The notes: generated by a model from the sequence alone, not told the origin. A stretch of 64,000 nt of DNA from Streptomyces sp. F001 (GCF_004187715.1 NZ_QZWF01000001.1:1550001-1614000); one strand, 5' to 3'. Shown: positions 48,233 to 57,781, numbered from the stretch's first letter. Made by a program: numbers and translations.

Positions 48233-48847
48233 GTGTCCGTACTCCCCCTGGTGTTCACCAGCGGCTGGGCCAGCGGCGTCAACGCGTACGCGGTGGTGCT
48301 GGTGCTCGGCTTCTTCGGTGCGACGGGACTGAGCGACGAGGTCCCCGAGTCGCTGCAGCGCCCCGAGGTGCTGATCCCGGCGGGGGTGCTGTTCCTGGGC
48401 GAGGCGGTCGCCGACAAGATCCCGTACGTCGACTCGGCGTGGGACTCGGTGCACACGCTGATCCGGCCGGCCGCCGGGGCCTGGATCGGGGCGCTGCTCG
48501 CGGGCCAGAGCGGTTCGCTGTCCGATCTGACGGCGGGCGCCATCGGCGGTTCGACGGCGCTGGCCAGCCATGCGGTCAAGGCCGGCACGCGGATGGCGGT
48601 CAACAGCTCGCCGGAACCCTTCAGCAACGTGATCATCAGTGTGGCCGAGGATCTCGGGGTCGGCGGGATCGTCACGTTCGCGATGTTCCATCCGGAGGCG
48701 GCGGCCGTCATCGCCGGCGTGCTGCTGGTCACCGGGCTGGTCATGCTGTACTTCCTCGTCTCTCGTATCCGCCGTTTCCGGCGCCGCAGGGCGCAGCGCC
48801 GGGAGGAACGGCGACTGGCGGCGCGGGCCGGACCACCGCCCGGCTGA
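48233..48847 (+). CDS. DUF4126 membrane protein
   Basis: This 204-residue protein has several membrane helices (about 4-30, 52-66, 82-100, 106-125, 160-182) and the DUF4126 features SGWASGVNAYAVVLVLGFFG and HTLIRPAAGAWIGALLAG. It ends in an Arg-rich basic tail. GTG 48233 lies 8 bases after TACGAT, so the mRNA may be leaderless; no Shine-Dalgarno is visible. Function unknown. Confidence 0.83.
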   Translation: MSVLPLVFTSGWASGVNAYAVVLVLGFFGATGLSDEVPESLQRPEVLIPAGVLFLGEAVADKIPYVDSAWDSVHTLIRPAAGAWIGALLAGQSGSLSDLTAGAIGGSTALASHAVKAGTRMAVNSSPEPFSNVIISVAEDLGVGGIVTFAMFHPEAAAVIAGVLLVTGLVMLYFLVSRIRRFRRRRAQRREERRLAARAGPPPG

Positions 48848-48921
48848 CCTCCGGGCCGTGGGAGCGTGCAGGTCACAGGCCCGCGGGCGGATTGTCAGTG
48901 GCGGCCGATAAAGTCGCAGGC

Positions 48922-50439
48922 ATGGCACGGATTGCGGTGATCGGCGCCGGGATGGGCGCGATGGCGGCTGCTGCCCGGCTGGCCGTGGCGGGCCACCGGG
49001 TGACGGTGTACGAGCGTACGGAGACGTACGGCGGCGCGGTGCGCCGACTGGAGCGGGACGGGTTCTCCTTCGACACCGGCCCTGGGCTGCTGCCGCTGCC
49101 CGCGGTCCACCGCGACCTGTTCCTCAAGACCGGCAAGGAGCCGCTGGAGGCGTGCGTCGAGCTGGTCCAGGTCGACCCGTCGGCCCGGCATGTCTTCGCG
49201 GACGGCACCGAGGTGTCGCTGCCGAACGCCTCGCGCGCGGGAGCGGTCGCCGCCCTGGACGAGGCTCTGGGGTCGGGGGCCGGGGGCCGCTGGGGCGACT
49301 TCCTGGCGCGGGCCCGCGAGGCCTGGGACCGGACCCGCAGGCCTCTCCTGGAGGAGCCCCTGTGGCCGAACTGGCCGGTGCTGGCCGAGCGTGAGCCCTA
49401 CCCCGCCGTCCCGCACAAGCGGCTGCTGCGCACCCGCCGGGCCGGCACACTCGCCGAGGTCGGCGCCTGGGAGCTGCGCGATCCCCGGCTGGTCACCCTG
49501 CTGGAGAGCCAGGCCCTCGCGTACGGCCTGGACCCGCGCGTCGCTCCGGCCGCCGCCGCCGTGCTGCCGTACATGGATCACGCCTTCGGCACCTGGTACG
49601 TGCGCGGTGGCATCCGGGAGCTCGCACGCGCGGTGTACGAGCGCTGTCTGGCCCGGCGGGTCGAGTTCGTCTTCGGCGCCGAGGTGACGACGGTGCTGGA
49701 GAAGGACGGCCGGGCCGCGGGGGTGGAGCTCACCGACGGGACGGTGGCTCAGGCGGACTTCGTGGTCGCCGGTGTCGCACCGGAGGTACTGAGCCGTGTC
49801 GTGCCGGGTACGGCGATACGGGGGGCAGGCGAGGTCCCGGGGCAGCGCGGGCTGCCGAGCCGTCTGACGGTGCTGCTGGCGCTGCGCGGCGGGCGTCCGG
49901 AGGGGACGGTTCATCGGACGGTGGTGCACGCGGAGGACCGCGAGCTCGAGCTGGGGTCCGTGTTCGGCACGCCCGCGGGGATGGCCGCCCGTCCCACGGT
50001 CACGGTGCTGCGGCCCGACGATCCCCAGCTGGTCCCGGATCCCGCCCACGAGGCGGTCACGCTGACGGCCACGGTCGCCTCCATGCCGGGTGAGCGGAGC
50101 CGGGCCGACGCGAAGGTCCTCGACCAGCACGCAGAGACCATGATCACCGTCGCCGAACGCGTCATACCCGACCTGCGGGGCCGTCTCCTCTGGCGCGAGG
50201 TGCGCACTCCGGCCGACATCACGGAGGTGACCGGCGCGGAGGGCGGGGCGGTGCCGGCACCGGCGCTGGCGGCGGCGGGGGGCCGGCTGTTGCACCCGTC
50301 GAACACGACCGGGCTGCCTGGCCTGTTCACCGTCGGCGGCTGGTCTCACCCGGGCGGCGGTCTCCCCCATGCCGGCATGTCGGGCGCCCTGGTGGCAGGG
50401 CTGATCGTGGAGGGTCCTGACTTCCGGGGATCTCAGTGA
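48922..50439 (+). CDS. CrtI-like FAD-dependent oxidoreductase
   Basis: This 505-residue flavoprotein belongs to the phytoene-desaturase-like amine oxidase group. The dinucleotide-binding motif VIGAGMGAMAAAARLAVAGH is at residues 6-25, followed by VTVYERTETYGG, and the C-terminal FAD motif GLFTVGGWSHPGGGLPHAGMSGALVAG near 467-493 (in part). No other carotenoid genes are nearby, so the substrate is unknown; it may act on another polyunsaturated or steroid-like compound. Confidence 0.85.
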   Translation: MARIAVIGAGMGAMAAAARLAVAGHRVTVYERTETYGGAVRRLERDGFSFDTGPGLLPLPAVHRDLFLKTGKEPLEACVELVQVDPSARHVFADGTEVSLPNASRAGAVAALDEALGSGAGGRWGDFLARAREAWDRTRRPLLEEPLWPNWPVLAEREPYPAVPHKRLLRTRRAGTLAEVGAWELRDPRLVTLLESQALAYGLDPRVAPAAAAVLPYMDHAFGTWYVRGGIRELARAVYERCLARRVEFVFGAEVTTVLEKDGRAAGVELTDGTVAQADFVVAGVAPEVLSRVVPGTAIRGAGEVPGQRGLPSRLTVLLALRGGRPEGTVHRTVVHAEDRELELGSVFGTPAGMAARPTVTVLRPDDPQLVPDPAHEAVTLTATVASMPGERSRADAKVLDQHAETMITVAERVIPDLRGRLLWREVRTPADITEVTGAEGGAVPAPALAAAGGRLLHPSNTTGLPGLFTVGGWSHPGGGLPHAGMSGALVAGLIVEGPDFRGSQ

Positions 50440-50455
50440 GAGGCGGCGTTCAGAA

Positions 50456-51391
50456 TCAGAAGCGGTACCGCTCGTCGTACTCGTTCCCCTGCGCCTGACC
50501 GTCGCCCTGGTACGGGTAGGGCTGCTCGGGCGGGAGTTCCCCGCCGTAGGTGTCGTCGGTGCTGCGCTGCTGCGGTACCCACACGCCGCCGGGCGGGGTC
50601 TGGCCGCCGTAGCTGCCGGTGGCGTACTGGTCCTGGCCGTAGGCCTGCTGACCGTACTGCTGCTGGTCGTAGCCGGTGTCGTACGCGGCGCCGCCGTAGG
50701 TCTGGGTGCCGACGTACGGGTCGGAGTACGCGGCGTACTGCTGCTGGCCGGTGGTGTCGTAGCCGTACTGCTGCTGGCCGTAGGAGTAACCGTCGTAGGC
50801 GTAGTTCTGATCGGCACTCTGGGCGGCTGTCGCGTACTGGTCCTGGGTCTGCCCCGCGGCGGCGTACGCGGTGTCGCCGTATATGCCGTACGAGCCGGTG
50901 TCGTCGGGCATCGGCTGCGGTTCGTACACGGCGGTGGCCTCGGCGGCCGTGGGCTCCGAACGGGCGGGGGTGAACACGTCGTCACGGTCGTAGTCGTCCT
51001 GGCCCTGGGAGGCGTTGCGGTGACCGTACTGGGCGCTGTCGTCGCCGTAGTCGCCCGCTTCCAGATCGGAGACCTCGAGGGTCGGGTCCTGGTGCTCCGG
51101 CTCGCCGCGGCGGCGCTTGCTGCCGCCCAGGCCCGAACGCCCGGCGACCGCCCAGCCGGCGGCGAAACCGCGGCGGAACGACAGCGTGACGTACGTCTGC
51201 CCGACCGCGAAGGCGGCGGCGCCCAGTCCGATCACGACGACGGACGGGATCAGTACACCGACGACGACACCGAGGAAGCCGGCGAACGCCAGCAGCCGCC
51301 AGCGAAGCCGTGCCTTGTACTGCAGCAGGACCTCGCCGAGCAGCCACAGCGCGACGATGCCGAACGCGATGTAGAGGACCGTCCAGCCCAT
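50456..51391 (-). CDS. Membrane protein with Tyr/Gln/Gly-rich tail
   Basis: This 311-residue protein has two or three membrane helices within the first 70 residues (about 3-20, 32-52, 54-66), a basic loop, and then a ~210-residue cytoplasmic tail of low complexity rich in Tyr, Gln, Gly, Asp (YGQQQYGYDTTGQQQYAAYS, QQQYGQQAYGQDQY). Such composition resembles phase-separating or prion-like regions. It starts with ATG at 51391 and ends 17 bases before the facing CrtI-like gene stop. Not a recognised enzyme. Confidence 0.8.
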   Translation of the reverse strand: MGWTVLYIAFGIVALWLLGEVLLQYKARLRWRLLAFAGFLGVVVGVLIPSVVVIGLGAAAFAVGQTYVTLSFRRGFAAGWAVAGRSGLGGSKRRRGEPEHQDPTLEVSDLEAGDYGDDSAQYGHRNASQGQDDYDRDDVFTPARSEPTAAEATAVYEPQPMPDDTGSYGIYGDTAYAAAGQTQDQYATAAQSADQNYAYDGYSYGQQQYGYDTTGQQQYAAYSDPYVGTQTYGGAAYDTGYDQQQYGQQAYGQDQYATGSYGGQTPPGGVWVPQQRSTDDTYGGELPPEQPYPYQGDGQAQGNEYDERYRF

Positions 51392-51447
51392 GTACGCCCC
51401 TCTCCCAGTGGCCGCTACGCAGTGTGTCGTATGAGCGTGCGACCGGT

Positions 51448-52371
51448 CTAGGCCCGCGGTGGGTGGTGCAGGCCCAGATTCTCGTAGATTTCCAGCGTCG
51501 CCGTGGAGTTGTTGAGCGTGATGAAGTGCAGTCCGGGCACTCCCTCGGCCAGCAGCCGCGCGCAGAACTCCGTGGCGAACTCGATCCCCATGGAGCGTAC
51601 AGCGGCCGGATTGTCTTTTGCTGTGAGGATTCGCTCTTTCAAGGTGGACGGAAGGTGAGCATTACTGAGCTGCGGCAGTCGTTCCAGCATCCGGACGCTG
51701 GTCACGGGCATGACCTCCGGGATGACGGGGGTCTCACAGCCGGCCGCCGCGACCCGGTCGCGCAGCCGGAGATAGGACTCCGGCTGGAAGAACATCTGGG
51801 TGATCGCGTAGTCGGCGCCGGCGCGGCACTTGTCGACGAAGTGCGTGACGTCCGTGTCCCAGTCGCTGGAGCGCGGGTGCATCTCCGGGAAGGCCGCGAC
51901 ACCGACGCAGAAGTCGCCCGACTCCTTGATGAGCCGGACGAGTTCGGCGGCGTAGGTGAGGCCCGTGGGATGCGGCACCCACTCGCCCATCGGGTCGCCG
52001 GGCGGGTCGCCGCGCAGGGCAAGCATGTTGCGGATGCCGGCGTCGGCGAACTGGCCGATGACGTTGCGCAGTTCGGTGATGGAGTGGTCGACGGCGGTGA
52101 GGTGGGCGACCGGGGTGAGGGTGGTGTCGGCGACGATCTGCTCGGTCTCCTTGACCGTGCTCGCGCGCGTCGAGCCGCCGGCGCCGTACGTCACGGAGAC
52201 GAAGTCGGGGGCCACCGCCTCGACCCTGCGGAGGGCGTTCCACAGGCTGCGCTCGCCCTTGGCGGTCTTCGGCGCGTAGAACTCGAACGAGTACGTCGTC
52301 TTGCCGGTGGCGAGCATGTCGCGCACGGTACGTGCGCGATCAGTCCTGGTGGATGCGGTTCCGAGGGCCAT
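51448..52371 (-). CDS. metF: 5,10-methylenetetrahydrofolate reductase
   Basis: This 307-residue FAD enzyme reduces methylene-THF to methyl-THF for methionine synthesis. It has the TIM-barrel motifs [13 protein letters not shown] near 28-40, [13 protein letters not shown] near 57-69, [12 protein letters not shown] near 112-123, and [18 protein letters not shown] near 181-198. Length is typical. No S-box is seen; an inverted repeat lies upstream. Confidence 0.96.
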   Translation of the reverse strand: MALGTASTRTDRARTVRDMLATGKTTYSFEFYAPKTAKGERSLWNALRRVEAVAPDFVSVTYGAGGSTRASTVKETEQIVADTTLTPVAHLTAVDHSITELRNVIGQFADAGIRNMLALRGDPPGDPMGEWVPHPTGLTYAAELVRLIKESGDFCVGVAAFPEMHPRSSDWDTDVTHFVDKCRAGADYAITQMFFQPESYLRLRDRVAAAGCETPVIPEVMPVTSVRMLERLPQLSNAHLPSTLKERILTAKDNPAAVRSMGIEFATEFCARLLAEGVPGLHFITLNNSTATLEIYENLGLHHPPRA

Positions 52372-52441
52372 ACCGGCAGGTTAGCCAGGGGGCGGCGGTC
52401 CCCCAACCGGATGCCGGAAATTTGCCCGATTTGTCGGCTTG

Positions 52442-52469
52442 TTGTCCATCCCTTGGACACCTTGGACAA
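52442..52469 (-). promoter_or_regulatory. Inverted and direct repeats upstream of metF
   Basis: TTGTCCA (52442-52448) and TGGACAA (52463-52469) form a 7-bp inverted repeat; between them CTTGGACAC and CTTGGACAA are tandem. The cluster lies 70-100 bases before the metF start, in the metF-thiE gap, and looks like an operator, regulator unknown. Confidence 0.45.
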
Positions 52470-52478
52470 ACGTGCGTG

Positions 52479-53135
52479 TCACGCCTGTCGCAGCCGCTTG
52501 GCGAACTCCGCCGCGGCCGCACCAGGGTCGTCCGCCTCCGTGATGGCCCGGACGACCACGACCCGGCGGGCGCCCGCCTCGAGCACCTGGTCGAGGTTGC
52601 CGAGGTCGATGCCGCCGATGGCGAACCAGGGGCGGTCGGTGCCGAGCCCTGCCGTGTACCGCACCAGGTCGAGGCCGGGGGCGTGGCGGCCGGGCTTGGT
52701 GGGGGTCGGCCAGCAGGGGCCGGTGCAGAAGTAGTCCACACCGTCCTGGACGGCGGCCGCGGCGGCCTCGGACTCCGCGTGCGTGGAACGGCCTATGAGG
52801 ATGTCGTCGCCGAGGATCGCCCGGGCGGCGGGGACGGGGAGATCGCCCTGGCCGAGGTGGAGTACGTCCGAGCCGGCGGCGTGCGCGACATCCGCGCGGT
52901 CGTTGACCGCGAGGAGCCTGCCGTGCCGGGCGCAGGCCTCGGCGAACATCTTCAGATACTCCAGCTCCTCGGCCGCCTCCATGCCCTTGTCGCGCAGCTG
53001 CACGATGTCGACCCCGCCCGCCAGGACCGCGTCCAGGAACTCCGGCAGATCACCTTGGCGCTTGCGCGCGTCCGTGCACAGGTACACCCGGGCGTCGGCG
53101 AGCCTGGCGCGGGCGGTGGCGGCGGTGTCGGTCAT
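52479..53135 (-). CDS. thiE: Thiamine-phosphate synthase
   Basis: This 218-residue TIM-barrel enzyme joins the pyrimidine and thiazole halves of thiamin. Motifs are [11 protein letters not shown] near 43-53, [27 protein letters not shown] near 74-100 (in part), [20 protein letters not shown] near 143-162 and [11 protein letters not shown] near 171-181. It is separated from thiOSG by about 2.4 kb and on the opposite strand. No TPP riboswitch precedes it; an 11-bp inverted repeat lies upstream instead. Confidence 0.95.
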   Translation of the reverse strand: MTDTAATARARLADARVYLCTDARKRQGDLPEFLDAVLAGGVDIVQLRDKGMEAAEELEYLKMFAEACARHGRLLAVNDRADVAHAAGSDVLHLGQGDLPVPAARAILGDDILIGRSTHAESEAAAAAVQDGVDYFCTGPCWPTPTKPGRHAPGLDLVRYTAGLGTDRPWFAIGGIDLGNLDQVLEAGARRVVVVRAITEADDPGAAAAEFAKRLRQA

Positions 53136-53153
53136 GTGTCCCCCGTTGTGGGT

Positions 53154-53221
53154 GGCGTACGGGCTGCGGGTGAGCGTGCTGGACAGCGGCCGTGGCCTGC
53201 GCGCGCCGCGGCCCGTACGCC
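53154..53221 (-). terminator. Inverted repeat between thiE and the Rv2175c-like gene
   Basis: GGCGTACGGGC (53154-53164) is perfectly complementary to GCCCGTACGCC (53211-53221). It lies directly after the stop of the Rv2175c-like gene and is likely its terminator; the 46-base loop is long. Confidence 0.55.
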
Positions 53222-53235
53222 GGACGGTTTTCGGA

Positions 53236-53601
53236 TCAGACGGCGAGCGCCTGGGCGCGGCGCTTCACCTCCGTGCCGCGATTCTCGCTCAGCGCCTGTG
53301 CGGGGGTGCCGGGCAGGGTCGGGTCGGGGGTGAACAGCCACTCCAGCATCTCTTCGACCGTGAAGCCGTCGTCCCGCAGGAGCGTCAGGGTCCCGGACAG
53401 GCCCTTGACGACCTTGTCCTCGTCGATGAAGGCGGCGGGGACGTGCAGTGCGCGGTTCTCGCCGCGGCGTACGGCGATGAGCTGGCCGTCCTTGACCAGC
53501 TGCCGCACGCGCGTCACCTCGACACCGAGCTTTTCGGCGATGTCGGGAAGGGTGAGCCAGGCGGGGACGAGAGCGTCGATCTTTGTGTCAATCTCGGTCA
53601 C
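53236..53601 (-). CDS. Rv2175c-family DNA-binding protein
   Basis: This 121-residue protein has an N-terminal winged helix-turn-helix ([34 protein letters not shown], in part, residues 12-46) and a C-terminal Rv2175c domain ([21 protein letters not shown]). In M. tuberculosis the homologue is a substrate of the PASTA-type kinase PknL, encoded next to it; here a related kinase lies about 4.2 kb away. GTG 53601 (MTEIDTK) is chosen; a longer open frame upstream has no family character. Confidence 0.87.
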   Translation of the reverse strand: MTEIDTKIDALVPAWLTLPDIAEKLGVEVTRVRQLVKDGQLIAVRRGENRALHVPAAFIDEDKVVKGLSGTLTLLRDDGFTVEEMLEWLFTPDPTLPGTPAQALSENRGTEVKRRAQALAV

Positions 53602-53708
53602 GGAAACCAGCCTGCCATCCCCCACTGACAGTCGGAAGCCGGACCGGTCCGACCTGGGGCGACGGACCACTGGGACGGACCGGGAGCAAGGGGCCGTCCG
53701 GGCGGTGC

Positions 53709-54959
53709 CTACGACGGCTGCGCCACCGCCGATTTCAGCGGCCGCGCCGGGTCCGCCAGCAGTTCCGGGTTCATCGGTGCGCCGGCCTCGATCAGTCGTC
53801 GCCCCTGGGCCAGATCCCTCGGGCGGCCCACCGCCAGCAGGGCGACGAGGCGGTTCTCGCGCAGCCAGCAGACGGTCCAGGCGGGGCCGGACGGGTCGCC
53901 GCGCCATACGGTGCGGTCGGCGGACGTGTGGTGGCCGGCGTACTGGACGAAGCGGCCGAACTGCTCGGACCAGAAGTACGGCACCGGGTCGTAGACCACC
54001 GGGGCCTCGCCGGTCGCCTCGCCGAGGATGTTCGCGGCCACCGTACGAGGGCCCTGCAGGGCGTTGTCCCAGTGGTGGACCAGAAGGCGCTCGTCATACC
54101 TTCCCGAAGGGAAGGAGGCGCAGTCGCCCACCGCGTAGACGTCCGGCGCGGAGGTGCGCAGGTGCTGGTCGGCCACGACCTCGCCGTATGCGCCGAGCTC
54201 GATGCCGGCGCCGGTGAGCCAGGCGGTGGCGGGCCGGGCGCCGATACCGACCACGACCGCACCGGCGGGCAGCCGCGAACCGTCGTCGAGCACGACCGCG
54301 CCGGGCTCGACCCGCGCCACGCGCGCGTGCGTGCGCAGTACGGCACCGCTGTCCGCGTACCAGTCCGCCATCGGCGCGGCGACCTCGGCGGGCAGCGCCC
54401 CGGCGAGCGGGCGGTCCGCGGCCTCCACGACCGTCACGGCGCAGCCCGCCTCGCGCGCGGCCGTGGCGAACTCCGCGCCGATCCAGCCCGCGCCGACGAC
54501 GACGATGTCGTGCCGGCGGGCGAGCACGGGCCGCAGCCGCTCGGCGTCGTCCAGAGTGCGCAGCAGATGCACGCCGGGGACGCCCTCCGCGCCCGGCAGC
54601 GTGATCGGTTCGGCACCGGTCGCGAGGACCAGGACGTCGTACGGCACCGGCCCGGCGGCCGTGTCGAGCTCGTGCTCGTCGGGGCGGACGCCGAGGACCT
54701 CGCGCCCGAGGTGCAGCTCGATGTCGAGCGCCTCGAAGTCGACGTCGAAGGCGGAGCCCTCCGCCGTGCCGAGCAGGACGGCCTTGGACAGCGGCGGACG
54801 GTCGTACGGCTGGTGGGGCTCGGCGCCGATCAGCGTCACCGTGCCGGTGAAGCCCTGTTCCCGCAGGGCGACCGCGGTCTGCACACCGGCCATGCCCGCA
54901 CCGACCACGACCACGCGCCGCGGCTGCGACAGCCCCGTCTCCTGCGTCTGCTCGCTCAC
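53709..54959 (-). CDS. FAD-dependent ferredoxin reductase-like protein
   Basis: This 416-residue pyridine nucleotide-disulfide family enzyme has an FAD motif VVVVGAGMAGVQTAVALRE near 14-32, RPPLSKAVL near 54-62, an NAD(P) motif IVVVGAGWIGAEFATAARE near 151-169, and the GD motif DVYAVGDCASF near 273-283, followed by HWDNALQGPRTVAANILG. This is the BenD/AlkT-type ferredoxin or rubredoxin reductase layout. Partner not visible here. GTG 54959 lacks a strong Shine-Dalgarno. The sequence upstream carries an inverted repeat. Confidence 0.9.
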   Translation of the reverse strand: MSEQTQETGLSQPRRVVVVGAGMAGVQTAVALREQGFTGTVTLIGAEPHQPYDRPPLSKAVLLGTAEGSAFDVDFEALDIELHLGREVLGVRPDEHELDTAAGPVPYDVLVLATGAEPITLPGAEGVPGVHLLRTLDDAERLRPVLARRHDIVVVGAGWIGAEFATAAREAGCAVTVVEAADRPLAGALPAEVAAPMADWYADSGAVLRTHARVARVEPGAVVLDDGSRLPAGAVVVGIGARPATAWLTGAGIELGAYGEVVADQHLRTSAPDVYAVGDCASFPSGRYDERLLVHHWDNALQGPRTVAANILGEATGEAPVVYDPVPYFWSEQFGRFVQYAGHHTSADRTVWRGDPSGPAWTVCWLRENRLVALLAVGRPRDLAQGRRLIEAGAPMNPELLADPARPLKSAVAQPS

Positions 54960-54975
54960 CTGATCACCATAGTCA

Positions 54976-54992
54976 ACTGACTTTCTGTCAGT
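54976..54992 (-). promoter_or_regulatory. ACTGAC inverted repeat upstream of the flavoprotein
   Basis: ACTGAC, five bases (TTTCT) and GTCAGT. The half-sites equal those of the operator at 44214-44239 but with a wider centre. It lies 17-33 bases before the flavoprotein start and overlaps the end of the upstream gene. Confidence 0.45.
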
Positions 54993-55342
54993 CAGGGGGT
55001 GGGCTCGGTGACCTGCTCCACAACGCTCGTCCCGTTGCCCTGCTGCGACTCCCACTCCCAGGTCTCCTCCAGCCGCACCCGCCCGTCGGGCAGCTCGACG
55101 ACCTTGGACTCGCAGTGCCCCGAGGACGTCGTCCCGTCCTGCTTGAGCTGCACGTACCGGAAGTCGAGCCGGTCGCCCTCCCGGGTCCCCACCAGGTACC
55201 CGCGCACGACGTCGCCGCCCGCGTACTCGGCCCAGATCTCGCCGTCCTGCTCGTGGTACGTGAACCGGGTGCGGGTACCCACCTGACCCGGTGCCTGGTC
55301 GGCTACCGGGGCGAGGACGAGGCCGTCGAGCGAGCGGGGCAT
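54992..55342 (-). CDS. Small hypothetical protein
   Basis: This 116-residue protein is conserved-looking but I do not recognise its function; similar sequences are sometimes labelled N-acetylglutamate synthase without good reason. It appears to be an all-beta fold (FTYHEQDGEIWAEYAGGDVVRGYLVGT, in part), calycin-like, with WEWESQ near the end. No signal peptide or membrane segment. ATG 55342 follows AGGGAG at 9 bases. It is divergent from thiO. Confidence 0.75.
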   Translation of the reverse strand: MPRSLDGLVLAPVADQAPGQVGTRTRFTYHEQDGEIWAEYAGGDVVRGYLVGTREGDRLDFRYVQLKQDGTTSSGHCESKVVELPDGRVRLEETWEWESQQGNGTSVVEQVTEPTP

Positions 55343-55380
55343 GACAACAGGCTCCCTTACAGAGGCGTGGATGCAGAGGC

Positions 55381-55386
55381 TAGGGT
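55381..55386 (+). promoter_or_regulatory. Candidate -10 of the thi operon
   Basis: TAGGGT at 55381-55386 lies 15 bases before the TPP riboswitch and fits the TAGRRT consensus. A matching -35 is not clear. Confidence 0.45.
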
Positions 55387-55400
55387 GGCCAACGTAGAGC

Positions 55401-55495
55401 ACTCGCGGGAGCCCGGACGCACCGGGCTGAGAGGGAGGCTGGCGGCCTCCGACCGTACGAACCTGATCCGGGTCATGCCGGCGAAGGGAGGGGCG
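55401..55495 (+). ncRNA. TPP riboswitch (thi box)
   Basis: The conserved core is present: CTGAGAGGGA at 55427-55436 after GGGAGCCCGG...CCGGGCTGAGA pairing, and ACCTGATCCGGGTCATGCCG at 55461-55480 followed by GCGAAGGGAGG. It ends at a G-rich Shine-Dalgarno region before the thiO GTG at 55504. Together with a GGGCGC/GCGCCC hairpin at 55491-55503 this suggests translational control. Confidence 0.96.
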
Positions 55496-55503
55496 CAGCG
55501 CCC

Positions 55504-56670
55504 GTGTCGTCATCCACAGGTACGTCGGACGTCCTCGTCATCGGGGGCGGAATCATCGGTCTGGTCACGGCCTGGCGGGCCGCGCAACGCGGCTTCGCGA
55601 CCGCCGTCGTGGACCCCGAACCCGGCGGCGGGGCCGCCCAGGTGGCGGCGGGCATGCTGGCCGCCGTCACGGAACTGCACTACGGCGAGCAGACCCTGCT
55701 CGGCCTGAACCTGGCCTCGGCCCGCCGCTATCCGGACTTCGCGGCCGAGCTCACCGAGCTCACCGGCCACGACCTCGGCTACCGCCAGTGCGGCACGCTC
55801 GCCGTCGCCCTGGACGCCGACGACCGCGTCCATCTGCGGGAACTGCACGCCCTGCAACGGCAGTCGGGCCTGGACTCCGAGTGGCTGTCCGGGCGGGACT
55901 GCCGGCGCCTGGAGCCGATGCTCGCCCCGGGTGTGCGCGGCGGGCTGCGGGTCGACGGCGACCACCAGATCGACCCGCGGCGGCTCACGGGGGCGCTGGT
56001 GGCCGCGTGCGAGCGGGCGGGCGTGGTCTTCCACCGGGAGTGGGCGGAAAGGCTCGTGGTCGTACGGGACCGGGCCGCGGGAGTCGTCACGCGCGCGGGC
56101 ACCGAGCTGGCCGCCGGGCAGGTGGTCCTGGCCGCGGGGAGCCTCAGCGGGCGGCTCGCGGGTGTCCCGGACGCCGTCCTGCCTCCGGTACGGCCCGTGA
56201 AGGGGCAGGTGCTGCGGCTGACCGTGCCGCAGCGGTACGCGCCGTTCCTGAGCCGGACCGTGCGCGCGGTCGTCCGCGGCAGCCATGTCTATCTGGTGCC
56301 GCGCGAGAGCGGCGAGCTGGTCGTCGGGGCGACCAGTGAGGAGCTCGGCTGGGACACGACGGTCACGGCCGGGGGCGTGTACCAGCTGCTGCGGGACGCG
56401 CACGAGCTGGTGCCCGGCATCACCGAGCTGCCGCTGACCGAGACGCGGGCCGGACTGCGCCCCGGCTCGCCCGACAACGCGCCCCTTCTCGGACCGACCG
56501 GTCTTGACGGGCTGCTGCTGGCCACCGGGCACTACCGCAACGGTGTCCTGCTGACTCCCGTCACCGGCGACGTCATGGCACATGTGCTCACGACCGGTGA
56601 ACTCCCGGACGTGGCCCGCCCCTTCACCCCGAAACGCTTCGGCACAGTACTCACGGAGCAGCCCGCATGA
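55504..56670 (+). CDS. thiO: Glycine oxidase ThiO
   Basis: This 388-residue FAD enzyme oxidises glycine to dehydroglycine for the thiazole moiety. The FAD motif is VLVIGGGIIGLVTAWRAAQRG near 10-30; AQVAAGMLAAVTELHYGE near 44-61 and LVVGATSEELGWDTTVTAGG near 273-292 are typical, with a C-terminal GLLLATGHYRNGVLLTPVTG near 336-355. GTG 55504 follows the TPP riboswitch. The stop overlaps the thiS start in ATGA. Confidence 0.94.
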   Translation: MSSSTGTSDVLVIGGGIIGLVTAWRAAQRGFATAVVDPEPGGGAAQVAAGMLAAVTELHYGEQTLLGLNLASARRYPDFAAELTELTGHDLGYRQCGTLAVALDADDRVHLRELHALQRQSGLDSEWLSGRDCRRLEPMLAPGVRGGLRVDGDHQIDPRRLTGALVAACERAGVVFHREWAERLVVVRDRAAGVVTRAGTELAAGQVVLAAGSLSGRLAGVPDAVLPPVRPVKGQVLRLTVPQRYAPFLSRTVRAVVRGSHVYLVPRESGELVVGATSEELGWDTTVTAGGVYQLLRDAHELVPGITELPLTETRAGLRPGSPDNAPLLGPTGLDGLLLATGHYRNGVLLTPVTGDVMAHVLTTGELPDVARPFTPKRFGTVLTEQPA

Positions 56671-56700
56671 ACATCCACGGAGCAGCCGGCATGACCATCT
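56653..56700 (+). repeat. 24-bp tandem duplication of the thiS start region
   Basis: Bases 56653-56676 and 56677-56700 agree at 21 of 24 positions; each has GGAGCAGCC followed by GCATGA and CATC. The gene therefore has two in-frame ribosome-binding site and ATG units, at 56667 and 56691. Confidence 0.8.
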
Positions 56701-56891
56701 CCGTCAACGGCGAGCCGCGCGAGGTCGAGCCCGGCACGGCTCTCGACGTCCTGGTGAAGACCCTCACGGCAGCCCCCTCCGGAGTGGCCGCCGCCCTCAA
56801 CGAAACCGTCGTCCCGCGCGCGCAGTGGCCGGCCACACCCCTCTCCGAGGGGGACCGTGTCGAAGTCCTCACCGCCGTCCAAGGAGGCTGA
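56667..56891 (+). CDS. thiS: Thiamin biosynthesis sulfur carrier ThiS
   Basis: This 74-residue ubiquitin-like sulfur carrier is adenylated and thiocarboxylated at its C-terminal Gly-Gly (VLTAVQGG) and delivers sulfur to ThiG. The ThiS fold is seen from MTISVNGEPREVEPG. ATG 56667 overlaps the thiO stop; ATG 56691 gives the usual 66-residue protein and follows GGAGCAGCC. Either may be used because the start region is duplicated. Confidence 0.94.
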   Translation: MNIHGAAGMTISVNGEPREVEPGTALDVLVKTLTAAPSGVAAALNETVVPRAQWPATPLSEGDRVEVLTAVQGG

Positions 56892-57689
<798 letters not shown>

Positions 57690-57781
57690 GTTCGTGGGTT
57701 GCGTCACAGGTGCGCTTCAAGTGGGCCCTCAACAAGGCTGAACGGGGCGGTGTGTCGGTGGCGGCTCGTACACTCGCCTGC

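Noticed and set aside
52372..52478. S-box or other methionine riboswitch before metF
   Set aside because: The gap is only 107 bases and lacks the conserved SAM-riboswitch core; only repeats are seen.
53136..53235. Second TPP riboswitch before thiE
   Set aside because: No CTGAGA or ACCTGATC core; only an inverted repeat.
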